A DNA stretch of 64,000 nt from Aureispira sp. CCB-E (GCF_031326345.1 NZ_CP133671.1:7165501-7229500); one strand, 5' to 3'; positions 8,660 through 18,339 are shown, counted from the stretch's first letter. Made by a program: numbers and translations. Notes: generated by a model from the sequence alone, not told the origin.

Positions 8660-9901
8660 TTACTCATAACGCAACGCTTCGATAGGGTCTAATTTAGAGG
8701 CTTTTACAGCTGGATATAATCCCGAAACGATTCCAACAATAAAACAGAGAGAAAAGCCGAGTGCAATCCAAGCCCAAGGAACAACAAAAGCTCCTCCTAC
8801 CATATAAGTTACCCCATTGCCTGCTATAATACCAAATACGATGCCTACAAAGCCACCAATTTGACAGATCACAATCGCTTCTACTAAAAATTGCACTAAA
8901 ATGGTGCGTCGAGTTGCTCCAAGAGATTTACAAATCCCTATTTCTCTAGTTCGCTCGGTGACAGAAACCAGCATAATATTCATCAATCCTATCGCCGCTC
9001 CTAATAAGGTGATAAGACCAATAAAAATAGCCGCCATCTGCAAAGTTGCTGTGTTTTCAACGATTAAGGAAATCAAGCCATCGCTTTTTTCTAGTTCAAA
9101 ATCGGACTCTTCTCCTATTTTAATTTTTCGAACACGTCGAAAAACCCCTTCGGCTTCAGCCATAGCGGGATCAATGTTTAAGGCATCCGTTACCATTACT
9201 GATAAATTATAAGAACTGGTTTGAGAACCAAAGTACTTACGGAGTGTTTGCAAAGGAACAATAACCATTTTGTCTCCACTGAAAGTCATACTTGACCCTT
9301 TCTCTTCCATCACACCAATAACCGTAAAGCGTATGTTTCGAATAGAAATTGTTTTGCCTAAAATATTAACATTAGTATAATTTTCAAAGAGTTTTTCGGC
9401 AATAGATGCCCCTAAAATGACAATATTTCGCCCTGCCTCCGACTCCAAAGCGGTTATATTTCGCCCCGCTGCCAATTTGTAACCAGCAACATCCAAGTAG
9501 TTTTCATCCGCTCCATATATTGTAGTATTTGGATCTGTTTCTGTTCCCTCATGCTTAACAACAGCACTCAAAGAACCTAAAGCAGAGATAGACACAGCAG
9601 CAGGGTATTGGTATTTTTCTTTAAATGAGGCAGCTTGTTTGTAACTAATTTTATCTCCAATATTAGAACGGCGTCCTCTTCGTCCTCCTCCTAGACCTGT
9701 CCCTTTTCGTATGACATTAAACGTATTGGTTCCCATGCTTGCCAAATTATCAGTCAAAGAGTTCTTGATGGCATCAATAGAAGTCAAAATCCCCACCAAA
9801 GCCATAATTCCAAAAGCAATAATTAATAACGTTAATACCGCTCGAAGTAAATTGGCTCTAATTGCATTAAATGCTATGGTTATATTTTCTGCTATTGTCA
9901 T
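8660..9901 (-). CDS. MacB/FtsX-family ABC transporter permease
   Basis: A 413-residue inner-membrane protein with the MacB layout. TM1 (about 18-42) is followed by a large periplasmic MacB_PCD domain (about 45-275) and three C-terminal helices forming the FtsX domain (about 290-400). The FtsX domain carries IGLMNIMLVSVTERTREIGICKSLGATRR, the cytoplasmic coupling segment. The C-terminal PAVKASKLDPIEALRYE is typical. MacB-type proteins act as mechanotransmitters that push substrates across the envelope. No ATPase domain is fused, and no ABC ATPase or membrane-fusion partner is next to it, so the ATPase is encoded elsewhere. A Gly/Arg-rich stretch (GLGGGRRGRRSN, about 70-82) in the periplasmic domain is unusual. 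The substrate is unknown. Confidence 0.9.
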   Translation of the reverse strand: MTIAENITIAFNAIRANLLRAVLTLLIIAFGIMALVGILTSIDAIKNSLTDNLASMGTNTFNVIRKGTGLGGGRRGRRSNIGDKISYKQAASFKEKYQYPAAVSISALGSLSAVVKHEGTETDPNTTIYGADENYLDVAGYKLAAGRNITALESEAGRNIVILGASIAEKLFENYTNVNILGKTISIRNIRFTVIGVMEEKGSSMTFSGDKMVIVPLQTLRKYFGSQTSSYNLSVMVTDALNIDPAMAEAEGVFRRVRKIKIGEESDFELEKSDGLISLIVENTATLQMAAIFIGLITLLGAAIGLMNIMLVSVTERTREIGICKSLGATRRTILVQFLVEAIVICQIGGFVGIVFGIIAGNGVTYMVGGAFVVPWAWIALGFSLCFIVGIVSGLYPAVKASKLDPIEALRYE

Positions 9902-10113
9902 AGTAAGAATACTTGGTCTATATGATTGTTGATAAATAAGAACTCAAAATCCAATACAAAATATAATGGAAACTAAGTCTGCTTTCTTATTTCACTTTGA
10001 ATATATACTAAATTATATATGCAACATCTAAGAATTCGACCAACTCAAAGAAATACACTCTAAAAACAGAAAGCTAGACAAATTCCTACAGCACTTTCAA
10101 GCAATTGAACCAA

Positions 10114-11829
10114 TTATTTCAGAGTTCCCAATACCTCAGATAAACTTATATTCTTAAAATTAAGTTCAATTGGGTTGCCACTTGTTGTTAAATGATGAAA
10201 AGCAATCAAAAAATTATCTCCCTCTTGAGTTACGGCTAACAATTTAGCAGCTTTTCCATCTGGTACCTCCCAAAATACAATATCAGTTGCATCTAAAGTC
10301 TCGCCAAGTACAATATCCTGTGTATCTTCAAGAATTAAAAAGGCCGTTACTTTGTAGGCAGAAGTAGGGCTTGTCACTCGAAAGGGAACAGCGTCTACAG
10401 TTGCCCGTTGTGCTTTACACCCGACGCTCAACCAGCCTAATTGGTTTGTTTGAGTCCAATACCCCAATTCATGCTTTACTGTTTGATTCCTCAAATGAGC
10501 CACAATCTGTTCATAAAGCGCCTGTCCATAATCCGCTTTCAGTTGGTGTTCATTGGCTTTCAATTCTGCACAACGATTTTGATTGGCACGCTGCGTAATC
10601 CCTGCTTTTTCCAAATCGCTAATATACGATTGTTGCATATTATTACGAGCTTTATTATATACCGCCAACATTTTGTAATAATCTGCTTCCATTGCTTCGT
10701 TTTTCTCACGAGTTTGAATCTTGACTTTTTCCTTAGCAATTAGCAAGCGATTTTTTCTATTTTTGAGCGTGTGTTCATTTCTTCTCTGTTGTGCATTTAA
10801 AGCTTTGGTTTTCCCTTTTGCATCCACCTTTTGCTCCTCCAAATAATCTAACCGAATTTGAATATCTTTTAGAGCCTTGTCTAGTTCTACGGTTGCCGTT
10901 TGATAAGGAATTGGCTTAGGTTTAACAGGAGGTGTTTCAAAATTTGGTAAGGCCAAACCATCTTTATCGAGCTTATTGCACCAATACTCTGTACCGATAT
11001 AAAAACTTCCGACTCTTAACTGTTCGGATTGGGGGTGCAATTTCCATGAAGTTGCATTCCTAGTATACACTGTCGCCTGTTCTGTATATCTGTCACTAGG
11101 CACAACTACTGTAATATTTTTTCCATTTCGTATCTTTAATGGTTTTCCATATTGAGCAGCGCTTAGGTGTACCGCTCTATTGATTTCCAAAAACTCTTGC
11201 TGAATCGATCGATTGACCAATGAGTGCAGCAACATTTCCCAACTATTTTTTAGGTAGCGTACTTCTAATTTAACCATACCACTATCACTCGTAGCCAATG
11301 TCCCCGCAGGAATTTGCACCAACACGCCATCTTTGGTTGTGACCAAAACATTTTTAAAAGGCTCCACCCAAAATGTTTGAGCAATGACACCACTTTCTTC
11401 CAACAAAAAATCCGCTACGTGATCTTGATAAATATTTTGAGAGAAAAAATTACTATCTGTTGTTACTGTTATTTCTGCACAAGTCGGGCAATCTGTCGTA
11501 TTGGAAGGATACACTTTATTTTCTATCTGCAAATGCCCTAGGGGCATTCCTGCTCGTTCTAAACATTGTTGCACCAAATAAGCTCGACGACCAGAAAGAC
11601 GTGCATTGAGGTCTCCTTCCAATGCGTCATTGGCATACGTGCGCACGACTATCCGACCATTGGATTTAGCCATAGCTGCTTTAGCCAAGCTTTTGATGCT
11701 ATCCAGCTGTGATAATGAAATAGAGGCTTGTCCTCGCTCAAAATGAAGCCATTGTTTGCCTTCAGATTGCGCTAACAATCTTCCTTTGAATAGGAAGTTG
11801 CTTATTATTATGATAAAAATCAATCTCAT
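10114..11829 (-). CDS. Secreted protein with N-terminal OmpA-like domain and central coiled coil
   Basis: A 571-residue protein with an N-terminal signal peptide (residues 1-20, ending in LLAQ). Residues about 28-125 resemble an OmpA/MotB peptidoglycan-binding domain (SISLSQLDSIKSLAKAAM..., NARLSGRRAYLVQQCLERAG), but the canonical TD...NRRV residues are degraded. There is a Cys pair in DCPTCAE. The middle (about 310-430) is charged and predicted helical/coiled coil (KALKDIQIRLDYLEEQK...). The rest is beta-rich without a recognised domain. There is no T9SS sorting tail, so it is likely periplasmic or outer-membrane associated. A well-spaced promoter lies immediately upstream. I do not recognise a named family for the whole protein. 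Confidence 0.75.
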   Translation of the reverse strand: MRLIFIIIISNFLFKGRLLAQSEGKQWLHFERGQASISLSQLDSIKSLAKAAMAKSNGRIVVRTYANDALEGDLNARLSGRRAYLVQQCLERAGMPLGHLQIENKVYPSNTTDCPTCAEITVTTDSNFFSQNIYQDHVADFLLEESGVIAQTFWVEPFKNVLVTTKDGVLVQIPAGTLATSDSGMVKLEVRYLKNSWEMLLHSLVNRSIQQEFLEINRAVHLSAAQYGKPLKIRNGKNITVVVPSDRYTEQATVYTRNATSWKLHPQSEQLRVGSFYIGTEYWCNKLDKDGLALPNFETPPVKPKPIPYQTATVELDKALKDIQIRLDYLEEQKVDAKGKTKALNAQQRRNEHTLKNRKNRLLIAKEKVKIQTREKNEAMEADYYKMLAVYNKARNNMQQSYISDLEKAGITQRANQNRCAELKANEHQLKADYGQALYEQIVAHLRNQTVKHELGYWTQTNQLGWLSVGCKAQRATVDAVPFRVTSPTSAYKVTAFLILEDTQDIVLGETLDATDIVFWEVPDGKAAKLLAVTQEGDNFLIAFHHLTTSGNPIELNFKNISLSEVLGTLK

Positions 11830-11848
11830 ACTTTCTTTTTTTACCTCG

Positions 11849-11881
11849 TAAAGATACAGTTATTTAACGATGAGTTACAAG
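11849..11881 (-). promoter_or_regulatory. Bacteroidota-type promoter
   Basis: On the minus strand CTTG (-33), 21 nt, then TATCTTTA (-7; consensus TAnnTTTG, one mismatch) lies 20 nt before the ATG of the OmpA-like secreted protein gene. Spacing and position fit the phylum's housekeeping sigma factor. Confidence 0.5.
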
Positions 11882-12145
11882 CTGTATTGATATTTACTTA
11901 GCATAGTAACTCATTTTTAATCTTTTTAACATTTCACTATTCCTTGTCACTTTTTACCTATAAATATTTTATTTCCCCAAAAAACAGTTTTATCAAATAT
12001 TAACCCAGTAAAAACCCACAAAAAGCAACATTTATTACACAATTAACCCCTTGTACCCATCAATCATTTGCTGAATTAACTTTTGTGATGTATATTACAA
12101 AATAAGTCCTTATATATTAATTACTTAACTTCAATTTTTCCTCTT

Positions 12146-13696
12146 ATGAAACTCAAATTTATTTACGTCTTGTTGTGTTCTGCTTTTGCTTTAATTGTTT
12201 TACAAAGTCGCTCGGGGGGAGCTGCTGCCAACAATTTAGGAGATCGAACAGGGTCTCCTTTAGGAGGGGCAACCTGTTCTCAATGCCATAGCGGAGGCTC
12301 TTTTTCTCCAACAGTATCTATTACCGTAAAAGATGCCAGTCAAAATACGGTCACTAGTTATACGCCTGGGCAAAGTTATACCCTAGAATTTAATGTCTCG
12401 GCAGGAATGGGTAGTCCTAGTGGATATGGAATACAAGCTGTTGCTGTTTCGAGCGCAGCAGGTAATGTTCAGGCAGGAACAATGGGTAGTGCAACCACTA
12501 GTAACACACAAATAACCTCTCATAATAATCGGTCTTATATCGAGCACTCTGGTACTAGCAGCAGCGGCAACTTTATAGTGAATTGGACGGCTCCTGCTTC
12601 GGGTTTTGGTACTGTAGCTATTTATAGCACTGGTCTTGTTGTCAATGGCAATGGCGGCACCTCTGGTGATCAGACAACAAGTTCTGTTTTAGTCAATTTG
12701 ACAGAAATTGTTCCCACTACCATTAGCTACTCTCAAAGCAATTACTGCATTGATGGCATAGATCCTACACCAACCATCACAGGTACCACAGGAGGAACCT
12801 TTTCAGCAACACCAACAGGTTTAACTATTAACAGCTCTACAGGTACAATTGACCTAAGTGCTTCTACAGCGCAAACCTATACAGTGTCTTATGATGATGG
12901 TACTGGAGGCACTTCTACTGCTACAGTAACAATTAATGCAGCGGATGATGCTCAATTTACTTATCCAGCTACCTTTGCTTGTCAAAACTCTGCATTGACA
13001 GTATCACCAACTGCAAACATGTCTGGTGGGACTTGGAGTTCTAGCAATGGCTTATCAATCAACTCTAGTTCTGGAATTATAACTCCTAGCTCATCTTCTG
13101 TTGGTAGCTATGTCGTCACTCATACAACAAACGGCGTTTGCCCTAGTACAGACACAATGACGTTTAATATTTTAGCAGAGGATGTAGCCTTTTTCCCTTT
13201 CACGGATACTACCTTTTGCCAAGGAACTGGTCCCAATCCTATTTTAAGTGTTTCGGGAACTACTAGTGGTTTTTATTCGGCTTCTCCTTCTGGTGTTACC
13301 TTTGTTAGTGCCTTGACGGGGGAAATTAATATCAACACTTCCTCTGTTGGTTCTTATTTATTAAATTATATCAGCAATGGTTCTTGCCCTACAACAGCTA
13401 GTGCCAATTTGACCATCGCACTTTGCTCTGGCATCCAGACAACTACTGCTCAAAATAGTTATGAGGTATTTCCCAATCCTAATAATGGTGTTTTTTCCAT
13501 CAAGAGTAACCATACAGCAGGAATGACCGATATTAGTATTGTAGATGTTTTAGGCAAAGTTGTTTATACGGAACGCAGTATGCTAGATGCCAATTCTATC
13601 AAAACATTAAATGTATCGGATTTGGCTACAGGTACTTACTTTGTGCATTTACGTCAACAAGATCAACAACAAACATTTAAAATTACAGTTGAATAA
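12146..13696 (+). CDS. T9SS-exported protein with choice-of-anchor V (CxxCH) domain
   Basis: A 516-residue cell-surface or secreted protein. After a signal peptide (about 1-26), residues 30-185 match the choice-of-anchor V/Reeler-like domain, whose hallmark is a SPLGGATCSQCHSGG segment. This contains CxxCH, a possible c-type haem site. Two Ig/PKD-like repeats follow (about 190-265 and 270-420, rich in Thr/Ser/Gly). The C-terminal 75 residues are a type A T9SS sorting domain: YEVFPNPNNGVFSI, ISIVDVLGKVVYTE, LATGTYFVHL. Export by T9SS and cleavage of the tail are inferred from the family. A terminator follows. Haem attachment is possible but unproven; the Cys pair could instead bind another ligand. 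Confidence 0.85.
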   Translation: MKLKFIYVLLCSAFALIVLQSRSGGAAANNLGDRTGSPLGGATCSQCHSGGSFSPTVSITVKDASQNTVTSYTPGQSYTLEFNVSAGMGSPSGYGIQAVAVSSAAGNVQAGTMGSATTSNTQITSHNNRSYIEHSGTSSSGNFIVNWTAPASGFGTVAIYSTGLVVNGNGGTSGDQTTSSVLVNLTEIVPTTISYSQSNYCIDGIDPTPTITGTTGGTFSATPTGLTINSSTGTIDLSASTAQTYTVSYDDGTGGTSTATVTINAADDAQFTYPATFACQNSALTVSPTANMSGGTWSSSNGLSINSSSGIITPSSSSVGSYVVTHTTNGVCPSTDTMTFNILAEDVAFFPFTDTTFCQGTGPNPILSVSGTTSGFYSASPSGVTFVSALTGEININTSSVGSYLLNYISNGSCPTTASANLTIALCSGIQTTTAQNSYEVFPNPNNGVFSIKSNHTAGMTDISIVDVLGKVVYTERSMLDANSIKTLNVSDLATGTYFVHLRQQDQQQTFKITVE

Positions 13697-13751
13697 ACAC
13701 ATTAGCCTGCGAGTATCATACTGTAACATTTCGTTGCTTTAAAAGACAATT

Positions 13752-13787
13752 ATATGAGTTCTCATAAATGGGAACTCATATTTTTTT
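13752..13787 (+). terminator. Intrinsic terminator
   Basis: ATATGAGTTC (13752-13761) pairs with GAACTCATAT (13772-13781), followed by TTTTTTT. It is 55 bp after the choice-of-anchor V gene. Confidence 0.85.
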
Positions 13788-13986
13788 GTTTTCATAGTCA
13801 TAAATTCCTTGCTGTATTTTCTTGCAACGATTCCTGAAAACGATGATTTTTCAAAGAACCTTAATTTTTTTGTAAAAAAAGCGTATTTTGTTTAGTTCTC
13901 AGTCTGTTACTCAACACATAGATTATGGCTTGAGTTTTAGCTACAACAGACCATTTGTATTTATCTCTAACTAAAAATAATTACTT

Positions 13987-15201
13987 ATGTACTTTAACAA
14001 AATACTTTATTTTCTAATTCTATTTACCATTTATGGCATCAGTTTACAAGCTCAATGCCCTCCTAACAGTCCTGGATTTTTAAGCGGCACCACGGTCAAT
14101 ATGCTTGTTACAGATACCACGGCAGCACCTGTTTACACAACAGTACCTAGTGGTCTACCCAATACAGAATTCATTCTTATTCAAAAAGATAGTTTAGCAG
14201 CAGACGAGCTAGGTCCTGTACTTCTAGCATCGACGATAGATGGTCGTGTCGTTCCTGCTGATTTTGGAATGAGCACTTGTAACGAACTCTGTTTAGTGCC
14301 CTTTTCCTATGATTTAGTCCAACTCCAAACGGTTGTCGATTCGCTAATCAATGGAGATTATGTTCCTGGTACTAGCTGTTGCGATGCAGCAGGGCAATTC
14401 TTTGTTGGTTTGTGCGATTCTTTGGCATCCTATGGTATTTATAGTGGCGCAGATGTGACAGACCTTAATGATGTTATTATTTTAATGGGTATTTTTGCAG
14501 GCACCAACAATAGTTCTATTTCTTTAACAGGATTCATTGGCACCATTCAACAAATCAATTCTTTTGCCAGTTTATTTGGAAATTGCGCTGGTAATAATAC
14601 GGAAATTTGTTTTGCTGTTTCTAATACAGCAGCAGCAATGGACTGCTATAGAGTTGCCCTCCCTAACTCGGCAAGCTTTGTAGACATTATGCAGGACACA
14701 GTGAAGATAGCCCCTAATGCTAGTATTATTTTATCAGGAACTTATCTTCCCAATAGTTCGATGGATACATTGAATTGGTTTATTACTAATAATAATTCTA
14801 GCCTTATGGTTGACTCCCAAACGGGTGAAGTTACTGCTGGAGCAACAATGGATACGGCATGGGTTGTTGCCCAAGCCATTCGAGGCTGTGCTTCTGATAC
14901 AGCTGTAGTAATCGTAGACCCTGCTTTAAGTACATCTGACTTAAATTTTGCAGCAATAACATTACAAACCCATCCCAATCCTTTCTCTAAGCAATTAGAA
15001 GTTTCTTTCTTTGCAAAAGAAGGAGATTATAAGGTACAGGTAATCGCTGCAACTGGTCAGGTAGCTTATGAAGAAACGCACTACCTATCTACAGGCAATC
15101 AACGACTTGTCATTAGCAGCAACACCATCCCTAAAGGCTATTACTTTTTAAAAATTACAGGTAGAACAAGTCAAGGCACCAAAGCTATTATAAAACATTA
15201 A
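13987..15201 (+). CDS. T9SS type A sorting domain protein, Cys-containing
   Basis: A 404-residue secreted protein: signal peptide MYFNKILYFLILFTIYGISL, then about 290 residues with several Cys (CPPNSPG, CNELC, TSCCDAAG) and no family I can name, then a bacterial Ig-like segment (about 235-310). The C-terminal type A sorting domain begins at HPNPFSKQLEVSF and ends with GYYFLKITGRTSQGTKAIIKH. It lies 290 bp downstream of another T9SS cargo gene, with a terminator in between, so the two are separately transcribed. The function of the N-terminal body is unknown; surface exposure is inferred from the sorting tail. Confidence 0.85.
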   Translation: MYFNKILYFLILFTIYGISLQAQCPPNSPGFLSGTTVNMLVTDTTAAPVYTTVPSGLPNTEFILIQKDSLAADELGPVLLASTIDGRVVPADFGMSTCNELCLVPFSYDLVQLQTVVDSLINGDYVPGTSCCDAAGQFFVGLCDSLASYGIYSGADVTDLNDVIILMGIFAGTNNSSISLTGFIGTIQQINSFASLFGNCAGNNTEICFAVSNTAAAMDCYRVALPNSASFVDIMQDTVKIAPNASIILSGTYLPNSSMDTLNWFITNNNSSLMVDSQTGEVTAGATMDTAWVVAQAIRGCASDTAVVIVDPALSTSDLNFAAITLQTHPNPFSKQLEVSFFAKEGDYKVQVIAATGQVAYEETHYLSTGNQRLVISSNTIPKGYYFLKITGRTSQGTKAIIKH

Positions 15202-15222
15202 TTTAACTGTCTTAATAAATGA

Positions 15223-15434
15223 TACTCCGTTGATTATTATTCGCTTTGTTACTCCCTACGGTCGTGAGCTCGCTATGCTCGGTTCGCTCATGAGATCGCA
15301 AGGCTAGTTCCCTCTGGTCATGAACTTGGGCTTTTGTGCTACTAGCACAAGCCTACTCGGCAAGCTTAGTTTTTTAGTTTTTCTACGAATCCGTAGGCTC
15401 ACGAAGTAAACTAATACGATTTTTAAGCGGAGTA
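15223..15434. repeat. Mosaic intergenic element A (212 bp)
   Basis: Bounded by TACTCCGTTGA (15223-15233) and the imperfect inverse AAGCGGAGTA (15425-15434). Inside are the GCTTTGTTACTCCC block (module a, from about 15242), CTACGAATCCGTAGG with GCTCACGAAGTAAA (module c, also in element B), and CTAATACGA next to the right end (shared with B and, inverted, C). It starts 22 bp after a CDS stop. Confidence 0.8.
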
Positions 15435-15441
15435 ATGAATA

Positions 15442-15485
15442 AAAACATCCATTGGACGAATAGAGAACTGCCCAATGGATGTTTT
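15442..15485. terminator. Bidirectional intrinsic terminator
   Basis: AAAACATCCATTGG (15442-15455) pairs perfectly with CCAATGGATGTTTT (15472-15485), and both flanks are U-rich when transcribed. It sits between convergent genes (the T9SS cargo on + and the cytochrome peroxidase on -). Confidence 0.85.
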
Positions 15486-15505
15486 CTTTTATCAACATGA
15501 TTGAG

Positions 15506-16588
15506 TTATTGTTCAACAAACGGATCTAAAAATTTCTCCTTTTTTATAATCTCATGATCTGTCAAGGTTTTCAAAAATGCAACCAAAGCATCTACTTCAG
15601 CGGCAGTCATACCAAAGTTATGATGACTACTATGAAAAAGATCTGTCAAATTATCAACACTTCCATCATGCATATAAGGGGCAGTTTGTTCTATATTCCT
15701 TAAACTTGACACTTTGAACCTAAAGGAATCTGAAGGCATTTGAGTTGCCTCATAAATTCCCAAATCATTTCTATCTTCATCATTGACAAAACTAGGTATT
15801 TGTCCTATCTGTAGGTTGTAAGAGGCTTGATCTATAAGATCTCCTCCATGACAACTTACACAACCTTGTTGCGAGCCAAAGGTATTATAAATCGTCTGTC
15901 CTTGTTGCTCTTGTGCCGAAAAAGTAGCACTTCCTTCTATTACTTTATCAAATTTTGATTCATAAGTAACCAATGTCCGTATAAACTGTGCTAAGCTTTT
16001 TGCAATCCGCTCTGTTGTAATAACACTAGACCCAAATGCCTTTTCAAATAATTGAGCGTAATAAGTGGTTTGCTCTAAACGATTTACTAGTGAATCTAAA
16101 TCCATTCCCATTTCTATATGATCTTGAATGGGCAATAAAACTTGTTCCTCTAATGTGTTAGCTCGCTCATCCCAAAACATTTTCCCACGTTTATAAAAAC
16201 GTATATTTAAGATAGACATCGAATTTCGTCTAGTTACGCCATTTAAAAAACCCTCACTTTTAGCACGAGCATCTGCAAAACCTTCCGATGCTTTGTGGCA
16301 ACTAGAACAAGAAATTTGATTGTTTTCAGATAATGCCTTATCATAAAATAATACTCGCCCTAAAGTCGCCCCATGATTTGTAATGGGGTTAGAAGTAGGT
16401 GTATTGTCTAAGCTACTAATTGCCTGTTGTATATGACTTGGATAATTAATGTTAGCATACTCAAAAGGAACGGTAGGCAATATTGGCACAAGCATTCTGG
16501 GTGAAGGAATGTCATTTTTATCTACTCGGCAAGAATATTGCATTAATAAAAGCATTCCTACCAATACTATAATTAATCGATACATCAT
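15506..16588 (-). CDS. Dihaem cytochrome c peroxidase (MauG/CcpA family), lipoprotein
   Basis: A 360-residue periplasmic dihaem protein. Two haem-binding motifs are visible: CSSCH (94-98) and CVSCH (243-247), each in its own cytochrome c domain as in bacterial CcpA/MauG. The conserved RRNSMSILNIRFYKRGKMFWDERA and the TAPYMHDGSVDNLTDLFHSS segment before the C-terminus support the family. The N-terminus is a lipoprotein signal (LLLMQYSC, Cys20), so it is membrane-anchored. I start at the ATG at 16588 rather than the upstream TTG at 16615, because this gives a standard lipoprotein signal. Likely role: hydrogen peroxide reduction with electrons from a small cytochrome. MauG-like oxidation of protein substrates is the alternative. 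Confidence 0.9.
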   Translation of the reverse strand: MMYRLIIVLVGMLLLMQYSCRVDKNDIPSPRMLVPILPTVPFEYANINYPSHIQQAISSLDNTPTSNPITNHGATLGRVLFYDKALSENNQISCSSCHKASEGFADARAKSEGFLNGVTRRNSMSILNIRFYKRGKMFWDERANTLEEQVLLPIQDHIEMGMDLDSLVNRLEQTTYYAQLFEKAFGSSVITTERIAKSLAQFIRTLVTYESKFDKVIEGSATFSAQEQQGQTIYNTFGSQQGCVSCHGGDLIDQASYNLQIGQIPSFVNDEDRNDLGIYEATQMPSDSFRFKVSSLRNIEQTAPYMHDGSVDNLTDLFHSSHHNFGMTAAEVDALVAFLKTLTDHEIIKKEKFLDPFVEQ

Positions 16589-16644
16589 TTTTATTTTTGA
16601 ATGATCACCTATCAAGAGGTTGTTACAACAACCTCCGAATAGAA

Positions 16645-18102
16645 CTATTGAATCATTAATTTGCCTGTTTCAATCAGCTGACCATCTCCTCTCAAGCTAA
16701 ACCAATAAACACCTGCTGTCAAACTTCCTCTTGAAAGAACTATTTGATTGTTATTTGTAGAGTAATCAACCTTAACAGAACGCCCCAAAGCATCGTATAC
16801 CTCTAATTCCATTATTTGATTGTTTCCTTTTGCTACTTTTATTGTTGTTTGCTGCTCAAAGGGATTGGGAAAAACACTGACTTGATTATTGTTTCCTGCA
16901 ACATTGATTGTGTTTAGTGTATATCCTGTTTTAACAACATACCCTAAGTCTTGATCTCCCATAGAGTTTCCATGACTCCCTGCTATTACAAAGTTACCAT
17001 CGCTTGTGTAACGTATTGCTCGACTACTATTATCAATTAAATCATCAAAAATTTGATCTTGTAATACCGTACCGCTTGGGCTTATTTTGCTGGCAAAAGC
17101 TGCTGGCAACATGACACCCAACATTCCTCCATGACTTACTTGTTTTGTTCCTGTAACCACACAATTTCCAGTAGGATCAACTGTAACATGATGTGCTTTT
17201 CCTTGTTCTGGTCCTAATATTAAACTCCATGCCTCTGTTGTTCCTGTCGCATCTAATTTGTAAACATAAGGATTGTTTCCTGCAAAACCCGAAATATAAC
17301 CTACAACCACAAATCCTCCATCAGGAGTTTCTTTGACACTATGCAAATCATACACTGGTATATTGGTATAAGGCTGCTGCCAAAGGCTATCACCATTAGC
17401 ATCTACTTTAAACAAAATAGCTTGGTTCGACGCAGAACCTCCTGAAAAAACATACCCTCCATCACTAGTTGGCTGAAAGTCTAGCAAGTAACATCTATCG
17501 TAGTTCTTTCGCCAAATAATCGTGTGATTAGGGCTTATTTTAAACAACTCATTAATTGGATTAGGGATGCCAATTAAGCCACCAGTTGCCCCAACGCCAA
17601 TAATATAATTTCCATCGGTCGTAGAACGCAAACGAACCGTGTGTAAATTACAATCTACATTGTTCACCAAAGCACACGCAGATAGATAAGTTGTCGTTTG
17701 AACCGTATCGCCTGCTGCATCTGTTTCTACTAAAAATATTTCATTATAATTAAGACCTGCCATCAACAAATTGCCATTAGGTTTTTCTATGACAGAGACT
17801 TCTTGCATATACCCTCCATTAAATTGCTCATATGCTTGTTGCCATAGAACATTTCCAGTGGTAGCATCAATTTTAACCAACATAGGTGTATAAGTATAAT
17901 TCGAAGAAACACCAAACCTGTGGTTGCCCGCAAACACATAGTTTCCATCATTGGTTTCTTGAATGTCATATCCTTTTAATTCGGATTCTGAATTGGGTGG
18001 CGGTAACGGTATAATATAGGGGGTAATTTCGGTTGCCCATAATTGAGCTTGAATACTTGTTGCACTAATTAACAGTAATAGTATACTTAATAATGACTTC
18101 AT
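16645..18102 (-). CDS. T9SS type A sorting domain protein with beta-propeller-like repeats
   Basis: A 485-residue secreted protein from the ATG at 18102, which begins a clean signal peptide (MKSLLSILLLLISATSIQAQ); the upstream TTG at 18138 is unlikely. The body has at least five repeats around T-x-DG-[NG]-[YF]-[VI]-x-x-G (for example ETNDGNYVFAGNH, STTDGNYIIGVGA, PTSDGGYVFSGGS, ETPDGGFVVVGYI, YTSDGNFVIAGSH). They are spaced about 50-70 residues, suggesting a beta-propeller. The C-terminal type A sorting domain starts at VSVFPNPFEQQTTIKV. It is separated from the cytochrome peroxidase by 56 bp and may be co-transcribed with it. Confidence 0.85.
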   Translation of the reverse strand: MKSLLSILLLLISATSIQAQLWATEITPYIIPLPPPNSESELKGYDIQETNDGNYVFAGNHRFGVSSNYTYTPMLVKIDATTGNVLWQQAYEQFNGGYMQEVSVIEKPNGNLLMAGLNYNEIFLVETDAAGDTVQTTTYLSACALVNNVDCNLHTVRLRSTTDGNYIIGVGATGGLIGIPNPINELFKISPNHTIIWRKNYDRCYLLDFQPTSDGGYVFSGGSASNQAILFKVDANGDSLWQQPYTNIPVYDLHSVKETPDGGFVVVGYISGFAGNNPYVYKLDATGTTEAWSLILGPEQGKAHHVTVDPTGNCVVTGTKQVSHGGMLGVMLPAAFASKISPSGTVLQDQIFDDLIDNSSRAIRYTSDGNFVIAGSHGNSMGDQDLGYVVKTGYTLNTINVAGNNNQVSVFPNPFEQQTTIKVAKGNNQIMELEVYDALGRSVKVDYSTNNNQIVLSRGSLTAGVYWFSLRGDGQLIETGKLMIQ

Positions 18103-18267
18103 ATTTTTGTATTTTTTGTTTCTAAAAGTAGCTCCCAATAATCACAGCATGCGAATAATAAAACCTAATTTGTGGGCTACTTTTTAATCCATTTCTAAGG
18201 ACAAATTTTAGAAAAATAAGAATGTGAAACAATAACAATAAAGCCATTCTGTTTATTTTAAAATAAA

Positions 18268-18314
18268 AAAAAGGCTCCCAGAACCCTGTTAAACAGGAGA
18301 CTAAGAGCCTTTTT
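18268..18314 (-). terminator. Intrinsic terminator of prfA
   Basis: AAAAAGGCTC (18268-18277) pairs with GAGCCTTTTT (18305-18314). An inner CCTG/CAGG pairing strengthens the hairpin. On the minus strand it ends in a U-run, 78 bp after the prfA stop codon. Confidence 0.85.
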
Positions 18315-18339
18315 GTTTATTACATCTTCAAAAGAACAA

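Noticed and set aside
15304-15519. A 71-codon frame on the minus strand over mosaic element A
   Set aside because: It runs through the repeat and the terminator hairpin, has no domain, and its composition is that of translated non-coding DNA.
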